Made by a program: the position numbers and the translations under genes. A stretch of 64,000 nt of DNA from Streptomyces chrestomyceticus JCM 4735 (GTDB lineage: Bacteria; Actinomycetota; Actinomycetes; Streptomycetales; Streptomycetaceae). The notes under the pieces are model-generated. The model was not told the DNA's origin and ran no database searches. It saw only the letters and a list, made by a program, of their open reading frames with translations. Location of the stretch: positions 1,612,001-1,676,000 of the forward strand of contig NZ_BHZC01000001.1 in assembly GCF_003865135.1 (NCBI RefSeq), read 5' to 3'. Positions 9,885 through 19,275 of this stretch are shown in pieces (position 1 is the first letter of the stretch; each line of letters begins with the position of its first letter).

Positions 9885-9925
9885 CCCGCTGAGGAGGGGT
9901 GAGACTCCCTCGGCTCCTCAGCGGG
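9885..9925 (-). terminator. Terminator of the pPIWI-RE operon
   Basis: Inverted repeat CCCGCTGAGGA (9885-9895) and TCCTCAGCGGG (9915-9925), 11 perfect base pairs around a 19-nt loop. It begins only 6 bp past the pPIWI-RE stop codon on the minus strand, the right position for an operon terminator. Confidence 0.7.
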
Positions 9926-9930
9926 AAGCT

Positions 9931-12801
9931 TCATTCGTCGTCATCCCCGTCATCGAGGTCAAAGTCGAAGGTCAGCTGGCCCGACAGAGCGTCGTCCGGC
10001 GCGGCCGCAGCCTGGGGCTCCGTCGGGTCCAAAGCCTCCTCGATCTCGTGAGGCAGAGCGTAATCGTCCGCGAGTCGCGCGAGGTGGAGGATCAAGGGCA
10101 GAGCCAACCCCTCGCGACCAGCACGGTAGTCCTCGCTGAAACGCTGCTGGTGGACGAATGCGGCCCATGCTTCCGCATCGTCACCGGGCTGAAGGCACGC
10201 GACGGTCAGTTCGAGGAGGTCCGGATTCCAGGCGTTCGCCGTCGGCCGGTAGGCGTTGTTGCCCGAGGCGTTGGTGTGCGGAGTGAGTTTGGCGTCGTCG
10301 TTGGTGAGATTTGGCTGCGAGCCGGACTTGCCGGTCGTGCTGTAGAAGACGCGGTCCGAGTCACCCCGCACTCCGGGCCGCCACAGCCCCATCGCGATGC
10401 CCCCACGTTGCTGGCCCTCCAACTTGGGAGAGAGTTCCTCCGCCTCGGCCCAGCACTGTGCCGTTTCGTCCCGGCTGCCATCGGCGATCCGAACGATACG
10501 AAGCTGCTTGCCGTACAGACCGATCCGCTGAAGGGGACCCCCGTCGAGGCCGAGCCTGTCCCGTTCCAGACCGTCGTTCCTCAGCCACGGCCAGCGCTTG
10601 CGGACGTCCTGGGCGTGGGCCAGGACGAGCGTCGGGGTGCTGCGCAGTTGTGCGAGGGTCTTTTTGACGAAGGCCGCCATGAGGGCCGACTGCTCGGCGC
10701 TGTTCTTCCTGCCTTCGACCCTTCCCGTCAATGACTTGAGGAGTTCGGAGTACGGCACCCATGCCTGCATGTCGGCCGACTTGCCCAGCACGCATTTCGC
10801 GCCCGGTCGGATGAGCACCGCGATCGGCGTAAACTGTTGCTTGCCCATGGGCCCGTCAAGGCGGCGTTCCACGAGGTGGAAGGCCACCTGGTTCAGGTTC
10901 GCGGGGATGAGCGTGTCACCGAGCGTGTGCTGAGGCACCAGCCGCATGCCGGTCTGGCGCAGGCCGTCCGACCAGGCCGCGGTGGCACGGAGACCTGCAT
11001 CGGCGAGAGCCTCGTCCGCCTCCGCATCCGGGTCTAGTGGACGGATGAATTGGGTCACCAGGCCGGCGTCCGCGCAGCCGAGGCGGATCGCATGCTTGGG
11101 GTCGGTCCGTCGCTTGGCGTGGCGGAAGGCATCCTGCCCGTCGAGCTCCACGAAGGCCAGCCGCGCCCCGGGGACGGCTTTCCGCAGGGCGGACATGGCC
11201 AGCGCGACACCGATACGGCGCTCCTCGATGGCCCTGTCGTGTTCCTGTCCCCGGCGTGGCACGCCGTCGCCTCCCAGCGGTGCACCGAGAGCGCCCAGTG
11301 GCCGCGCGTGCAGCCGGACGGTCAGCTCCTCCGCCTCCCACACCCAGGTATCGGGACCCTGCTCACGCCGGTGCCCGGCCAGCCCCAGCCCCGTCTCCGC
11401 CGCTGCGATCATCTGATCGCGGATGGCGTCGTTCTGGTGGAGCACGACCGCGGTGAGGTCTTCCCCTTCGAGAGCTTCGGCCAGGCGTGTCCGCAGAACC
11501 TGAGCGTTGTGGGCCGCGTTCAGCTCACGCTGGTCCAGGATGACCGCGCGCTCTTCGGGATCCTTCTCTTCCATGTTCTTGGGAATGGACGGCAGCTTCT
11601 TGAGCTGCTTCTTGGGCGGCCGCGCGTACGCACTGCGCTCGAGCTTCGGAACGGAGACGAACTCGGGAGCGATCGCCTGCTCCGCCCACTCGATCAGCCG
11701 TCGGTGTTCGCTGGGCATCAGTCCGGTGCCGATCGTGTGCCTCCCCATGGCCGCCTGGTGCCCGATCGCGATCCGGATGCCCTCCCGGCCGTGGATCCAG
11801 TGGTCGGCCTCCTTCACCAGCCGGTCCGGGGACGGCAGTGCGTCGAGTGCGCTGATCCCGGCGAGCATTCCTTCTGCTCCGCCCTGACGCCAGTCCGTGG
11901 TGCCGTTCTTCCACTCCAGCATGGCGACGGCGAAACGCTGCGGCTGCGGACCGTCATGGACGAGGGAGTCGTCCGGGAGCAGGTACGCGGACACGCCCTT
12001 GCCGTATGGCATGTAGACCTTGCCGGTGACAAACCGACGCACGCCGGCGGCCACGTGGACGCGCGGGACGGGTGAGAAGGGAACGGTGCGCACGGTGATG
12101 CGGAGGGTCGCCGCATAGTAGGCCGACTTGCCGTCGCCGCCACCGCGCCGCCCGGGTACGTACCCGATCACGTTCGACATCAGCTCGGCGCCCCCGCTTC
12201 CCTGCCCCCTGGCCCCCGTGCGGCCGGCGACCTGCCGGAACGACAGCTGCTGCCCGTGGTGTTCGTACGCGCCCTGGCGCGCGATCCTTTCGGCGAGGAC
12301 GTCGGGAAGCAACCGGTACACATGGGGTGCAGGCAGAGCGGTTCCTCCGGGCGACACCTTCTGCTCGAGGAGGTCGACCCTGCCGGGCCGCCAGCTGAGA
12401 GCCGCGGTGTCGAGGTCACGAAAGCAGTTCATCAGCAGGGCCGCGGTCTCGGGATCGCCGGCATCGCGCGGGAGGCTCTTGAGCCAGGTGGCGATGTAGA
12501 GGTTCGTCACCGCCATCGGGTACGCGTCCTGGCAGTACAGCCAGGGGTTCTCCGAACCGAACCGTGCCGTGGAGTCGACCGCGACGATGTCCGGCGCGGT
12601 GGCGCGCATCAGCTGGTTGACAGCCGCTGTGGGTACGCGGCGCCGTCGCTCAGCCTGCCCCTCGGTCATTCCACCGTGGTAGAGGCGCAGGAGTGGTTCC
12701 TCCCAGTGGGCGGGCAGGGAGAGCGTGTGCATCGGGACGACGAAGGGTCCCCGTGCCGGGTCGGGCAGGTACGCAGCCGGACGGTTGTACTGGTAGGGCA
12801 T
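9931..12801 (-). CDS. pPIWI-RE family protein (PIWI nuclease-fold)
   Basis: 956 aa from ATG 12801 (GAGGAG 10 nt upstream). Family order as known for pPIWI-RE: an N-terminal X-type region (formerly DUF3962), then a C-terminal RNase H-fold PIWI domain. The conserved Arg and Glu that name the family are plausibly R852 in YRPTANAWNPDLLE and E864 in the same stretch. Before them the core strands LAFVEL.GQDAF and VFYSTTGK are visible. The protein ends in an acidic tail (DLDDGDDDE). pPIWI-RE proteins are prokaryotic relatives of Argonaute thought to use nucleic-acid guides against foreign DNA or R-loops; the guide type here is unknown. It is the last gene of a four-gene operon, 89 bp after a DinG-type helicase with an REase upstream. 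These three make the classic pPIWI-RE three-gene island. Confidence 0.88.
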   Translation of the reverse strand: MPYQYNRPAAYLPDPARGPFVVPMHTLSLPAHWEEPLLRLYHGGMTEGQAERRRRVPTAAVNQLMRATAPDIVAVDSTARFGSENPWLYCQDAYPMAVTNLYIATWLKSLPRDAGDPETAALLMNCFRDLDTAALSWRPGRVDLLEQKVSPGGTALPAPHVYRLLPDVLAERIARQGAYEHHGQQLSFRQVAGRTGARGQGSGGAELMSNVIGYVPGRRGGGDGKSAYYAATLRITVRTVPFSPVPRVHVAAGVRRFVTGKVYMPYGKGVSAYLLPDDSLVHDGPQPQRFAVAMLEWKNGTTDWRQGGAEGMLAGISALDALPSPDRLVKEADHWIHGREGIRIAIGHQAAMGRHTIGTGLMPSEHRRLIEWAEQAIAPEFVSVPKLERSAYARPPKKQLKKLPSIPKNMEEKDPEERAVILDQRELNAAHNAQVLRTRLAEALEGEDLTAVVLHQNDAIRDQMIAAAETGLGLAGHRREQGPDTWVWEAEELTVRLHARPLGALGAPLGGDGVPRRGQEHDRAIEERRIGVALAMSALRKAVPGARLAFVELDGQDAFRHAKRRTDPKHAIRLGCADAGLVTQFIRPLDPDAEADEALADAGLRATAAWSDGLRQTGMRLVPQHTLGDTLIPANLNQVAFHLVERRLDGPMGKQQFTPIAVLIRPGAKCVLGKSADMQAWVPYSELLKSLTGRVEGRKNSAEQSALMAAFVKKTLAQLRSTPTLVLAHAQDVRKRWPWLRNDGLERDRLGLDGGPLQRIGLYGKQLRIVRIADGSRDETAQCWAEAEELSPKLEGQQRGGIAMGLWRPGVRGDSDRVFYSTTGKSGSQPNLTNDDAKLTPHTNASGNNAYRPTANAWNPDLLELTVACLQPGDDAEAWAAFVHQQRFSEDYRAGREGLALPLILHLARLADDYALPHEIEEALDPTEPQAAAAPDDALSGQLTFDFDLDDGDDDE

Positions 12802-12890
12802 AGTGTCGGTTCTCCTCGGAGCAAGGCGTGAAGTCTTCGGACGCGACGCGAACACGTCGGGGGTGAGGTGTGGTGTGGTGACGGATGCCG

Positions 12891-15800
12891 TCAGCCCATG
12901 TCCACCAGGGCGCGGTAGAGCGGTTCGTACAGCTCACGGACCAGGGACTTGCCGATCGGGGCAAGGTGCCGCTCCGCCGTGTTCCCGTCCTCGAAGTAGG
13001 GGGCGAGCACCTCACGCATGCTCGCCAGCAGGCTGGTGTCGGGGGTGTCCGTGTCCTGGAATCCGGCTTCTCTGGGAGAGAAGGCCGCGTCGACGAAGAC
13101 CACCCGGGCCGGCGCGCCGCCGCGCACCAGACGACCGATGACCTGCCACATGACGACGAGCTGGTCCCAGGTGAACGCTGCCTTCTCCTCGTCCCGCAGG
13201 CTGGACCAGGCCAATCGTCGGGTGAGGAAGCGGTTCCACTGACGGCGTGCGCGGCTGCGGAACGCCGCGGCCGCCTGGTCGGGGGTGACGGCGGCGAGCG
13301 CGTTCTGCCTGAAGGATCCGTCGGCATCCCGGAGTTGGCGTACGGCCCAGTCGTTGATGGACTGGATGGCGAGTGAGATGTCGTCGGGCCGAGGGTGTGG
13401 GCGTGCCAGGAAGTAGACCGTGCCGATGGCCGCCTTGCCATCGCGCAGGACGATGTTGTGTCCCCGCTCCACGGCGAGCAGCGGCGCGACGAGAATGTCG
13501 CCGCCGACCGAGGGGAAAGCCTTCACGTCACCGCGGGGCAGTGTCCGTGCGGCGGCGTCCTCCGGCAGCCGGGTCCAGACGGTGTCGGAGTCCGCGTCGT
13601 CGGAAACGAGTCGGGTGACGCGGCCGTTCCACTCGGGGATCTGGTTGAGGTACTCGGCGGCCCGACGTGCCTCGTCGTAGCTGCCGACGAGCAACAGGAT
13701 GCGGCGGCGGTCCGGATCGTCGATCTCCTTCAGCTCGGTGTCCAGCATGCTCTCGGCGTCGGGCAGACTCCGGTCGGGCACCGCGAGCTGGTGCAGCATG
13801 TGCAGAAGGGCCTGTGGCCGTTCTTCGGGGTCGCAGCCTGACAGGCGCAGCGGCTTGGGCCGGTCATTCCCGGGCCAGTACAAGAACTCCTTGCGGAACT
13901 CGCTGCCCAGGACGGCTTCGACTTCCTCGTCGTGAGGACGCAGAACGGCACCGACGTCGGCGTGCACGTGGTACCTGCTCGACGTGCCCGCCCAGCTCGT
14001 CGCGGACATGAGCAGGACGTGCGGGCCCGGGCGGCCGTCCACGGCGCACAGCTCACCGAGCCGCATGAGCAGTTCGCGGCCCACGCCGTTGCAGTGGAAG
14101 AAGCGGAGTTCACCGCTGCGGTCACCATCGCGCTCACGGTCGTCGTGGCGGAACTGGAAGCCAAGCACGTTACCCATGGGCGACTCGGGGATGACCGCCT
14201 CGTAGTCCTTGGGGGGCCTGCGGGAGAGCACGTTCGAGGCGCTCTCGAGATTGAGGGCGGCCTCGACGCGCGGCCACAGCGTGGTCATGAAGTCGAGGCG
14301 GCTGTGCAGAGCGGAAAGGAGCAAGGTGAACTCGAAGCGCCGGGCCTGGAGGTCGGCGTCCGCGAGCACCGTGCTGTCGTCTCCGACGATGTCGGTGAGG
14401 GTGTCGCGCAGCCTCTCACGCGTCCGTGCTCCCTGGGGCGCATGCAGGAGTTCCAGGGCGAGGTGGACGAAGGTGTTCACTAAGGGTGTCACTTCATCGT
14501 CGTCTCCCGTGCTCTGCTGCTCGTGCAGCGGGTCGTCGCGGAACCGGCCGAGTGCACCGTCCAGCGTCCGGGCCGCCGCAGGCGGGCGTTCGCCCTCCTT
14601 CCGCCCCGGGAACCAGCTTTCCAGCAGCAGGTTGTGGAGGGTGAAGGCACTGAAGTAGTCGACGCTGATCCACCGCCTGAGCTTGTCGTCCTTGACGAGC
14701 AGGGCGAAGAGGCGGTCAGTGGCGGCGCTGACCGTGTTGACGGCGTTGGTCCAGTCGTCGACGTCACGGGCGGACAGCTGGAGCCGGCCGTCCCGGGCCA
14801 TCTGCTGGAACTTGTGGACGGCGACCTCGTCGAACCAGGAGTTCGGGGCCTTCCCCACCAGAGTGCTGGCCGGCGCGAAGGCCGTGTCGAGCTGCATCTG
14901 CACCCGGTCGGCCTCGTCGACGATGATCAGGTCGCTGAGTCGGCACGCGAGTTCAAGATACCGGAGCTGTTCCTGGTGCTGGTGCATCGGGACGGAACTG
15001 TGCACGAGACCGGCTGGGGTGGCGACCCACACCTGTGCGTCGACCAGATCACGAGCCCCGCGGTGGCGCGGACAGCGGTTCCACAACGGGCACAGTCTCC
15101 GCTGCGGCTTCGGGCCTTGTGCGTCACGCTGCGTGCTGTACTCCTCGTCGAGGAGGGGATCGCCGTCCGTGGCCTCCTGCTCGGGGACGGTGTACAGCGT
15201 GATGCACGGTGCTTCACGGACGCCGAGCGGGCGGCGGGCTTCCAGGCCGCGCAGCACGTCGACAGGACAGGCGCTGCTGAGGTAGGCGAAGCCCGCGTTG
15301 TCGTGCCCGAGCATGGTGGCGGCGCCGGCCGTGGCGGTGCGGCGGTGCAGCCGATTGATGTTGCGCTCCCGGGTGGAGTGCCCGAGGATCGGCGCCGCCC
15401 GCACACCGAGCCGGTTGAACTGCTCCACCACGGCGAGCGTCTCGGCCACGTCACCGACGACGATGGTCACCCGGCGCGGTGTCCGGGTCACGAGGTGGTA
15501 GGTCAGGATGTCCCGGAGGGTGGACTTGCCGGCTCCCACCATCCCCACGAGGTGCAGCAGCCGGTCGATCCTCAGCCGTCCCTGTTCGGTGAAGCGGCCG
15601 AGTTCCGCGTCGCGCACAAGCAGTTTCACCCGCCGGAGCCGCCCGGCCCAGCCGCCCCGCGCCCCCTCCGGCGCCGTCGCCTCGACGGCGTCCATCTCGT
15701 CGGCGGCCTTCTCGAGCTCTTCCCAGGTGACGTCGACGGGCTCTCCATGCCCGGCCGGTGGTGCATCGAGCGCGTGAGCGCGCGGCAGGGTGTCCGTCAG

Positions 15801-16328
15801 CAGTTCCTCGTCGAACACCACGGAGTGGGTACGGTCCTGCACCCGGAAGGTGTGCTCTCCCTCCTCGGCGAACGGAATGGACCGCGTCGCGAACCGTGGA
15901 GCGGTGCTGAGCAGCTCTTCGAAGATCTCGAAACGGCGTGCGGCGCGCGATGGCTCCCGACGGCGCGGTACGGAGCCGGGCCCGTCGATGTCGTATCCGC
16001 GCAGGTGTTGGGGGACCTCAAGGTAGTCGGTCAGCGCCTCCGACCAGGCGCGCCGTCGCCGCATGTCCCACAGATAGTGGCGGGCGCGCAGAACGCGCAG
16101 CCGCTGTTCGTCGGTGCGGACGTCTCCGAACACCTCGCTGTACGGGTAACCGCCCAACAGCGGCCAGACATCGGCGGCCGTGCGGGTGGGCGTCACGTCC
16201 TCCAGGAGGTACAGGCCCAGTTCGACGTCGAGAAGGTCGCCGGGACGGAAGCTGCCGAGGTTCGCCGGCCACACCTCGGTGAGCTGCTGCGGCGAGCAGC
16301 GCCGGTGCCATCCTCTGCGGTCACGCAC
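12891..16328 (-). CDS. DinG/XPD-type Fe-S helicase of the pPIWI-RE island
   Basis: About 1145 aa from GTG 16328 (GGAGG six nt upstream), overlapping the REase stop by 8 nt, so translation is probably coupled. Walker A is GMVGAGKST near residues 262-270 and the DEAD box is VDEADR near 471. Between them four cysteines near residues 354, 375, 413 and 419 are placed like the 4Fe-4S cluster of DinG/XPD helicases. The second helicase domain ends with GRLVRGGAPARVVFVDAAF. The ~250 residues before Walker A are family-specific. In known islands this helicase accompanies pPIWI-RE and an REase and is thought to unwind target DNA. Start choice is firm from the ribosome site; the upstream 19 codons lie inside the REase gene. 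Confidence 0.87.
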   Translation of the reverse strand: MRDRRGWHRRCSPQQLTEVWPANLGSFRPGDLLDVELGLYLLEDVTPTRTAADVWPLLGGYPYSEVFGDVRTDEQRLRVLRARHYLWDMRRRRAWSEALTDYLEVPQHLRGYDIDGPGSVPRRREPSRAARRFEIFEELLSTAPRFATRSIPFAEEGEHTFRVQDRTHSVVFDEELLTDTLPRAHALDAPPAGHGEPVDVTWEELEKAADEMDAVEATAPEGARGGWAGRLRRVKLLVRDAELGRFTEQGRLRIDRLLHLVGMVGAGKSTLRDILTYHLVTRTPRRVTIVVGDVAETLAVVEQFNRLGVRAAPILGHSTRERNINRLHRRTATAGAATMLGHDNAGFAYLSSACPVDVLRGLEARRPLGVREAPCITLYTVPEQEATDGDPLLDEEYSTQRDAQGPKPQRRLCPLWNRCPRHRGARDLVDAQVWVATPAGLVHSSVPMHQHQEQLRYLELACRLSDLIIVDEADRVQMQLDTAFAPASTLVGKAPNSWFDEVAVHKFQQMARDGRLQLSARDVDDWTNAVNTVSAATDRLFALLVKDDKLRRWISVDYFSAFTLHNLLLESWFPGRKEGERPPAAARTLDGALGRFRDDPLHEQQSTGDDDEVTPLVNTFVHLALELLHAPQGARTRERLRDTLTDIVGDDSTVLADADLQARRFEFTLLLSALHSRLDFMTTLWPRVEAALNLESASNVLSRRPPKDYEAVIPESPMGNVLGFQFRHDDRERDGDRSGELRFFHCNGVGRELLMRLGELCAVDGRPGPHVLLMSATSWAGTSSRYHVHADVGAVLRPHDEEVEAVLGSEFRKEFLYWPGNDRPKPLRLSGCDPEERPQALLHMLHQLAVPDRSLPDAESMLDTELKEIDDPDRRRILLLVGSYDEARRAAEYLNQIPEWNGRVTRLVSDDADSDTVWTRLPEDAAARTLPRGDVKAFPSVGGDILVAPLLAVERGHNIVLRDGKAAIGTVYFLARPHPRPDDISLAIQSINDWAVRQLRDADGSFRQNALAAVTPDQAAAAFRSRARRQWNRFLTRRLAWSSLRDEEKAAFTWDQLVVMWQVIGRLVRGGAPARVVFVDAAFSPREAGFQDTDTPDTSLLASMREVLAPYFEDGNTAERHLAPIGKSLVRELYEPLYRALVDMG

Positions 16329-17496
16329 GGCTTCCTCCTTCGGTACACGGGTCTCCCGCCTTGTTACGTGGGGTGGAGATCTCATCGGCGACCAGCCGCA
16401 GGAAGGCCCGGTCGTCCAGCAGGGTGACCCGGTCGGCCAGGTCCTCCGGCAGGTTGCGGCGGAACTGCCGCCCGTACGCCTCGTTGTCGCGGAAGCGGTA
16501 GCGGGGCACGACGACGAACGCCCGGTCGTACGGCGGCTCGTTCCTCAACGACGTGAGGGAGCGCGCCAGGAGAACGGGGTTCACCCGGTCCTTGACGTCC
16601 ACCGCCCAGTGCCGTCGCCCCGGCAGGGGGACGCGCAGGTCGTACGCGTCGTAGTTGGGCCACATCTCGGCGGTGATTCCGAACTTCTTCTCCAGGGCGG
16701 TTTGCAGATCGGTCTCCGCGAGCCCGGGGCTGGTGATGAACATCCGCAGGGGGCGGCTGAGCTGGAAGACTCCGCCTTTGTCGGCACGAAGCGGCGTGCC
16801 TTCGTCCGAGGTGCCGTCGCGGCTGCACCGGTCCAGTTCGCAGCGGTGGCCGCCGTGCAGCAGCGGCACCATCAGGCAGCGGCAGCGAGCGCACTGCCGG
16901 TATGTGCCGCACCGCAGGTAGGAGGCGGGTACGGGCTCATAGCAGCGCTTGATCACGTCGTGCAGCAGCATTCCGCAGTCGGGATCGCCGCCGAGCAGTG
17001 CCAGCTCGGCGCCGGTCAGCACGGGCCTGGAGGTGAGCAGGGCCCGGAACGCGGTGTAGGCCTGCGGGGCCTTGGCCGCACGGCACACGGCGAGTGCTTC
17101 CCGGATGCGTTCGCTCTCGAAGAGCTCGGCGGCAGGGTCGGCCGCGCTCACCTCCCACTCCAGGCACAGCTGGTGCGGCAGCCGGGTCTCCGGATCGACG
17201 AGCAGGGCCGTGCCCGGAAAGTTCTCGGGCGGCAGCTCCAACGGCCACTCGATCAGCGGCCGTTCACAAGCCCAGCGGACCATCTGCGGCACACTGCCCG
17301 GCGGTTCGTCGCCCCGGCGCAGGCAGTGCAGGACGAGGCGGTTGTACGCGTTCTGCACCTTCGCCGGGTAGACCGGGTTGGGTACCGTCCTCTGCCGGGA
17401 CAGGCACGCCAGGGCGCTGGCGATCTGTCGGAGCAGCCCCTCGTCCGTGCCGACGGCGTCCTCGGGCCGTGCATCCCTCATGTCGGTCGTGGTCAC
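16321..17496 (-). CDS. PD-(D/E)XK REase of the pPIWI-RE island
   Basis: 391 aa, GTG start at 17496 in a 4-bp GTGA overlap with the preceding nuclease gene. Residues 196-224 carry six cysteines (CGTYRQC..C.C...C....C), probably a metal-binding insert. The nuclease core is YDLRVP at D286 followed by WAVDVKD at D300-V-K302, a D...DXK active site with Asp in place of the usual Glu. A conserved tyrosine/arginine-rich helix (VVVPRYRFRDNEAYGRQFRRN) follows. This fits the REase named for its association with pPIWI-RE. It would act as the cutting subunit beside the helicase and the PIWI protein. Function in this strain is inferred from the neighbourhood. Confidence 0.82.
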   Translation of the reverse strand: MTTTDMRDARPEDAVGTDEGLLRQIASALACLSRQRTVPNPVYPAKVQNAYNRLVLHCLRRGDEPPGSVPQMVRWACERPLIEWPLELPPENFPGTALLVDPETRLPHQLCLEWEVSAADPAAELFESERIREALAVCRAAKAPQAYTAFRALLTSRPVLTGAELALLGGDPDCGMLLHDVIKRCYEPVPASYLRCGTYRQCARCRCLMVPLLHGGHRCELDRCSRDGTSDEGTPLRADKGGVFQLSRPLRMFITSPGLAETDLQTALEKKFGITAEMWPNYDAYDLRVPLPGRRHWAVDVKDRVNPVLLARSLTSLRNEPPYDRAFVVVPRYRFRDNEAYGRQFRRNLPEDLADRVTLLDDRAFLRLVADEISTPRNKAGDPCTEGGSRA

Positions 17497-19139
17497 GCCT
17501 CCCCCTCTCTCGCGACGGCGCCGTCGGGCGCGGCAGCGGCGCTCGGACACCACCGGGACACCGGGCAGAAGCGGCAATGCGGGCCGGGGCGGGCGTCCCA
17601 TGTCTCGTCCTCCCGCCACGGTCCTGCGTACCGCCGCAGAACCGACAGCGCCTTCCGCTTCTGGCCGGGGTCCGTCGGGTCGATCACGTGCGGATCGGAA
17701 CCGTCCGGCCGGAGGATCTCCACCTCGACGCGCGAGCCGTCCGGATCGCCGCCCAGCGCACCCTGAGCCAGGAGCGCGACCGCCAAGGCGAGTTGGGGGT
17801 AGGTGTCGAGAAGGTCCTCGTGGTGGCGGCGCCGCTTCCGTGTCGTCTTGAGCTCCCGCCACACCCACGAGCCGTCCTCCTGGTAGAGCAGGTCGGGTTT
17901 GGCGATGACGACGGCCTGCGCCGCGGTGTCGTGGACGACTCGGAGGGCTTCGGGCTCGACCCGCTGGATGAGTGCGGCGTCCTGGAAGGGACAGGCGTCG
18001 ACGTGGTGGAGCAGCATGTCCCGACCGGTCGCGGCGTCCTCGTCGGAGACGCGCCAGCGTCCCTCTGTCCAGTTCTCGCCCGCCGGGGGCATGTCGCCGA
18101 CCGCGCACGGCGGCCATCCCGGGCGCCGGTGCAGCTTTTCGATCCAGCCGTGCACCGCCTGGCCGAGCCTGGCCGCGCTGCCGTACTCGTCAGACTTGGG
18201 CAGGTGCAGAGAACGGAGGAATCCCTGTGCCGGGCAGGCCGCGTGATAGCGCAGATCGCTGACCGACACCTTTCTCAGCGGTGCCACCCTCGCGGGAAGG
18301 CCGAGGACACCCGGCCTGCGCGGAACGGCCTCGCAGCCCGTGAACTGCTTGCAGTCGACGCAGGATGAGCCGGGTACCGGCCTGCCGCCCGCCACGACAC
18401 GGGCCACGTGCGCATGCCCGTGCTCGGCGTAGTAGGCCTCGGCCTCCTCGGCCGTCCCGTCGAACTGCACGCGCGGACGTCCGTCGGCGAGCCCGACTTC
18501 GACGACACGCACCCGCTCGGGCCGGGCGGCGGGGCCGTACGGCTGGAACGCGCGCGCCCATTTCCGCGGCCAGGCCGCCTGGCGCCCGTGAACGGCCACG
18601 TACACGGCGATGGCGATCTCGCCGGGCTCGGAGTCCTTGGCCTCGCCGTGCCGCAGCCGCCGGTACTCGCGCAGTCGTCCGTCGGCCGACTCGTACCTGC
18701 GCCACCAGGCGTACATCTCCCAGAACTTGCCGTTCTCCCGCTGGGCCACCCAGTACGGGCGGACCGGCTGCAGCCGCTGCTCACCGTCGCCGGTGCACGC
18801 TTCTATGTACGTACGGAGGGCGTGCTCGGCATACGTCAGGTGACCGGGGTGGAGCGCGGGGGTGCGCGAGCGCAGCCCCACCAGGGCCTGGTCAGGTGTC
18901 TCACCGTCGAACTCGACCCGGTCGACGGCGTCCATCACCGGCCCGAGGGTGAACGTCTCGAGCTCCGGCTTCGGAAGCCGGAGAGGCCGGGTCGGCCACA
19001 GACCGGGCCGGGCCTTGGCAGCGGCGTGCGAGGGGCAGGTGTGCTCCTCGCTCCCGCCCGTACCGGGCCCTACGCGCACGAGGCCGTCGTTCCCGGTCAG
19101 CCAGTGCGGCTTGTGCCATGCCGTCGTGTCGTGGCCCAT
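17493..19139 (-). CDS. RecB/Cas4-like Fe-S nuclease
   Basis: 548 aa. The second half is a PD-(D/E)XK exonuclease of the RecB/AddB/Cas4 type: H330 in LGQAVHGWIEKLH, KPD at 414-416, RELK at 428-431, then YPQLALAVALL. Cys302 together with CRFC..SRWC at 522, 525 and 531 gives the four-cysteine 4Fe-4S arrangement of AddB/Cas4. An extra CVDC...C cluster sits at 260-269, and residues 1-250 match nothing I know. ATG 19139 follows GGGGGAGG closely. It is the promoter-proximal gene of the pPIWI-RE operon and overlaps the REase by 4 bp. The three-gene island known to me does not include it, so it is an apparent extension. It could supply ends or guides for the PIWI protein (speculative). Confidence 0.78.
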   Translation of the reverse strand: MGHDTTAWHKPHWLTGNDGLVRVGPGTGGSEEHTCPSHAAAKARPGLWPTRPLRLPKPELETFTLGPVMDAVDRVEFDGETPDQALVGLRSRTPALHPGHLTYAEHALRTYIEACTGDGEQRLQPVRPYWVAQRENGKFWEMYAWWRRYESADGRLREYRRLRHGEAKDSEPGEIAIAVYVAVHGRQAAWPRKWARAFQPYGPAARPERVRVVEVGLADGRPRVQFDGTAEEAEAYYAEHGHAHVARVVAGGRPVPGSSCVDCKQFTGCEAVPRRPGVLGLPARVAPLRKVSVSDLRYHAACPAQGFLRSLHLPKSDEYGSAARLGQAVHGWIEKLHRRPGWPPCAVGDMPPAGENWTEGRWRVSDEDAATGRDMLLHHVDACPFQDAALIQRVEPEALRVVHDTAAQAVVIAKPDLLYQEDGSWVWRELKTTRKRRRHHEDLLDTYPQLALAVALLAQGALGGDPDGSRVEVEILRPDGSDPHVIDPTDPGQKRKALSVLRRYAGPWREDETWDARPGPHCRFCPVSRWCPSAAAAPDGAVAREGEA

Positions 19140-19275
19140 TGCCTCCCCCTTGTCTCAGAACAGACGGCACCCTTCGGTCGGGCCGGGTGCGCCGCCGCAT
19201 TCGACCGTAGCAGGTAATCTTGGAACTCATTGGAAGTTCTTGGCATAGGTTGGTTGCTGCGCTAAGCTGCCCCGC
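19140..19275. promoter_or_regulatory. Divergent promoter region of the pPIWI-RE locus
   Basis: The 136 bp between the two divergent operons must carry both promoters. It contains the phased WTGG array listed separately. I cannot assign -35/-10 boxes with confidence on either strand. The plus-strand start at 19276 has no obvious Shine-Dalgarno sequence. Confidence 0.6.
19220..19259 (+). promoter_or_regulatory. Four-unit 10-bp-phased TTGG operator array
   Basis: TTGG occurs at 19220, 19230, 19240 and 19250, exactly one helical turn apart. The first two units read TTGGAACTCA and TTGGAAGTTC. The array lies 81 bp upstream of the minus-strand operon start and about 17 bp before the plus-strand ATG, so a protein bound here could control both. 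A near copy with the same phasing occurs at 40665-40704. Same-face direct repeats suggest cooperative binding of a regulator that I cannot identify. Confidence 0.65.

Larger units (their letters stand above)
9195..9930. other. Gene-free spacer between NRPS region and defence island
   Basis: About 740 bp. ORFs crossing it run through the hairpins and have no family features. It holds two strong inverted repeats (9702-9738 and 9885-9925), the palindrome ATGCATATGCAT near 9834 and an A+T-richer patch at 9780-9880. It marks the left limit of the defence genes. I found no integrase and no copy of the tRNA-Leu 3' end here. Confidence 0.5.

Noticed and set aside
16321..18117. 598-aa version of the REase
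   Set aside because: The first ~207 residues are antisense to nothing but overlap the preceding nuclease gene in another frame; GTG 17496 in the GTGA overlap is the natural start.
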